Shown here one piece after another: positions 14,190-15,318 of a stretch of DNA of 15,318 bases (position 1 is its first letter; every line of letters begins with the position of its first letter). Under the pieces are notes generated by a model. It did not search any database. It had not been told where the DNA came from and was given only the letters and a program-made list of their open reading frames with translations. This DNA comes from CAZGLR01 sp964526635. GTDB lineage: Bacteria; Zixibacteria; MSB-5A5; GN15; JAAZOE01. Both the position numbers and the translations under genes were made by a program. Location of the stretch: NCBI GenBank assembly GCA_964526635.1, contig CAZGLR010000084.1:1-15318 (forward strand), in the 5' to 3' direction.

Positions 14190-14372
14190 TTAGTCGTTGC
14201 GATCAAACGGCATGGCACTGTAATCCCAGCAGCCGGCTTTGGCGAAATCGGAAGAACCGTCGACATGCTTGTCACACAACCACCAGTTACCGTTCTTATC
14301 AACATGGACCTTCATGGCGCGAGCGCCATTGTACTGAACACCATTTCCAAATTTGTTATTTTCACGTGACAT
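14190..14372 (-). CDS. Unknown 60-aa protein with strong ribosome site
   Basis: I do not recognise it. The sequence is hydrophilic and rich in Asn, Asp and Trp (NGNWWLCDKHVD and GCWDYSAMPFDRND), with two cysteines and one histidine, no membrane helix and no signal peptide. It is probably real because GGAGGT sits 7 nt before the ATG and a strong minus-strand terminator lies 120 bp downstream, giving a complete small transcription unit. Its SD (GGAGGT) is complementary to ACCTCC in its own 3' UTR. A metal-binding or small structural role is possible, but nothing specific is shown. Confidence 0.65.
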   Translation of the reverse strand: MSRENNKFGNGVQYNGARAMKVHVDKNGNWWLCDKHVDGSSDFAKAGCWDYSAMPFDRND

Positions 14373-14429
14373 GATAACCTCCGTTTTTTCTTTTTTTCTT
14401 CTGCGTGAGTTAACTGCTGTTTATGACTT

Positions 14430-14570
14430 CTATAGCCTGTAACAAGTTTGTCTAATAAATGTTCCAAATTATAATAAATATTTAGACAATTTTGAGACAA
14501 TTTCCACGAAATTCTTTTATTCCCTTATTGAATAACAACTTAGCATTACTGCGCCGGTTTTTCACTAAGA
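14430..14570. promoter_or_regulatory. AT-rich regulatory island with TTGTCT/AGACAA motifs
   Basis: This part of the gap between the divergent 60-aa and terminal genes is clearly richer in A and T than the rest of the window. It carries TTGTCTAA (14448-14455), its inverted copy TTAGACAA (14482-14489) and a further AGACAA (14495-14500). The first overlaps a plus-strand promoter match: TTGTCT (14448-14453), 16-nt spacer, TATAAT (14470-14475). The layout suits a repressor acting on divergent promoters. Confidence 0.4.
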
Positions 14571-14573
14571 TGT

Positions 14574-14603
14574 TTTACAAATGCCCCTGCTTGATCGTAT
14601 AAT
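14574..14603 (+). promoter_or_regulatory. Candidate strong promoter of the terminal gene (leaderless or very short leader)
   Basis: TTTACA (14574-14579), 18-nt spacer, perfect TATAAT (14598-14603). The ATG at 14612 is only 8 nt after the -10 box, so transcription would start at or next to it; use of the ATG at 14630 would give a leader of roughly 20 nt. Confidence 0.55.
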
Positions 14604-14611
14604 GAAAGAAG

Positions 14612-15318
14612 ATGAAATCAAGATACGACATGGTAGCTCGGCTGAACGCTTTGTTTCTTTTTCTGTTCTTGTTTCCCACCCTGGCGATATCTGCCGATGA
14701 TGATGACTTCTTTCCCGGCATCAAGGGATCGTTTTCTTCAAGATCATATCGATGTATTATTGAAAACAAGAGCATCGATTATGGCAGTATGGTCAGGGTT
14801 GAGTTGATCGAGGGGGAAATATTCCGCCGGGGAGATTCAGCAAGCCTTGATTATTTTTACATGGGGACCGGACGGGTAATTGTTCTCGATCAATCCGGTT
14901 TATTCGGTCCGGGTCGTAGCGAGTATGATTTCTTCGCCGCATATCTCTGTGCCCATGATCTGGCTGGTCAGCTTGATTTGTCGGAAGACGATTGGGAGCG
15001 GGGCAGGATTGACCATCAGAACTGGGACCGTCTCCGGTTCATGATCAGAACCCCGCATTCGAAATTCGGAATTGATCTGCCGGGTGAACTGAAGCTGTGG
15101 AACCCCGATGATCAGCATCCGCCGCCGATATGGTTCGATGCTGTCCTCGACGCCAATTCGCGTCTTGCCCTGTATCTGACTCCGGATATATCCGAGCAAC
15201 TGCATCTGTATATCAATGATATTGAACTTGAGGACCCCTATTTGGTGGGTGGCTTTACAATCGATCAGCATTTGGCGTCCCATGTGCCCAAAATCGACTC
15301 CACCGAGATTGATATAGA
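14612..15318 (+). CDS. Secreted protein of unknown function, 5' part (3' end outside window)
   Basis: The frame is open from ATG 14612 to the window edge (235 codons, no stop). Residues 1-28 look like a signal peptide: a basic start, then FLFLFLFPTLAISA, with a likely cut before the acidic run DDDD. The mature part is acidic with alternating strands (SYRCIIENKSIDYGSMVRVELIEGEIF, YFYMGTGRVIVLD) and WFDAVLDANSRLALYL. A distant likeness to the N-terminal domain before M1-type metallopeptidases comes to mind, but the catalytic part, if any, lies beyond the edge. The start could also be ATG 14630, which keeps the signal peptide (MVARLNALF…). Function is not assigned. Confidence 0.7.
   Translation, partial: MKSRYDMVARLNALFLFLFLFPTLAISADDDDFFPGIKGSFSSRSYRCIIENKSIDYGSMVRVELIEGEIFRRGDSASLDYFYMGTGRVIVLDQSGLFGPGRSEYDFFAAYLCAHDLAGQLDLSEDDWERGRIDHQNWDRLRFMIRTPHSKFGIDLPGELKLWNPDDQHPPPIWFDAVLDANSRLALYLTPDISEQLHLYINDIELEDPYLVGGFTIDQHLASHVPKIDSTEIDI

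Noticed and set aside
14081..14305. 74-aa open frame on the minus strand
   Set aside because: Overlaps the better supported 60-aa gene and runs through the structured 3' module; no ribosome site.

Overview
The window is a dense stretch of bacterial chromosome, and nothing in it looks like a mobile element, tRNA, rRNA or CRISPR array. The gene content is mostly housekeeping and central metabolism with short operons on both strands. The proteins look Gram-negative in type: signal peptides, a membrane-anchored PDZ protein and a secreted two-domain phosphoesterase. A FISUMP/DUF1566-type gene remnant and the style of the hypothetical proteins fit the FCB superphylum, perhaps a candidate lineage such as Zixibacteria. 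That placement is an inference from style, not a database result.

Layout. 1-546 is the C-terminal end of a Cu(I) P-type ATPase, facing a PDZ-only membrane protein (641-1648, minus). Between 1847 and 3021 lie an unknown acidic protein, a small three-helix membrane protein with its own terminator, and a decayed junction of two unrelated gene fragments. birA and nadC overlap on the minus strand (3114-5013). Divergent from them, a ketol-acid reductoisomerase-like protein with a changed active site is followed by endonuclease III (5125-6701). A secreted metallophosphoesterase with a C-terminal CBM9-like domain precedes an IscU/NifU scaffold (7003-9162). Then come mutM (9232-10083) and a 3-hydroxyacyl-CoA dehydrogenase/enoyl-CoA hydratase pair (10183-11841). 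A 525-bp non-coding stretch full of hairpins and a 40-bp direct repeat leads to a class I glutamine amidotransferase (12367-13059), a cupin and a four-helix membrane protein (13126-14009). The window ends with a 60-aa unknown protein (minus), an AT-rich regulatory island and the 5' part of a secreted unknown protein running off the edge.

Functionally, nadC and birA serve NAD and biotin cofactor supply. nth and mutM give base-excision repair of oxidised bases, and Nth needs the Fe-S clusters that the IscU-type scaffold helps build. The dehydrogenase/hydratase pair interconverts C4-type acyl-CoAs in beta-oxidation or butyrate-type metabolism.

The observations most worth following are: (a) two similar 3'-UTR modules on the minus strand, each combining a TAGAAAAC…CCTCC box, a CGTGCCCAC box and a terminator; (b) the reductoisomerase-like protein with a metal-binding Glu changed to Gln and the active-site Lys changed to His; (c) three genes whose predicted promoters sit so close to the start codon that their mRNAs should be leaderless or nearly so; (d) the hairpin and repeat cluster after the hydratase gene.
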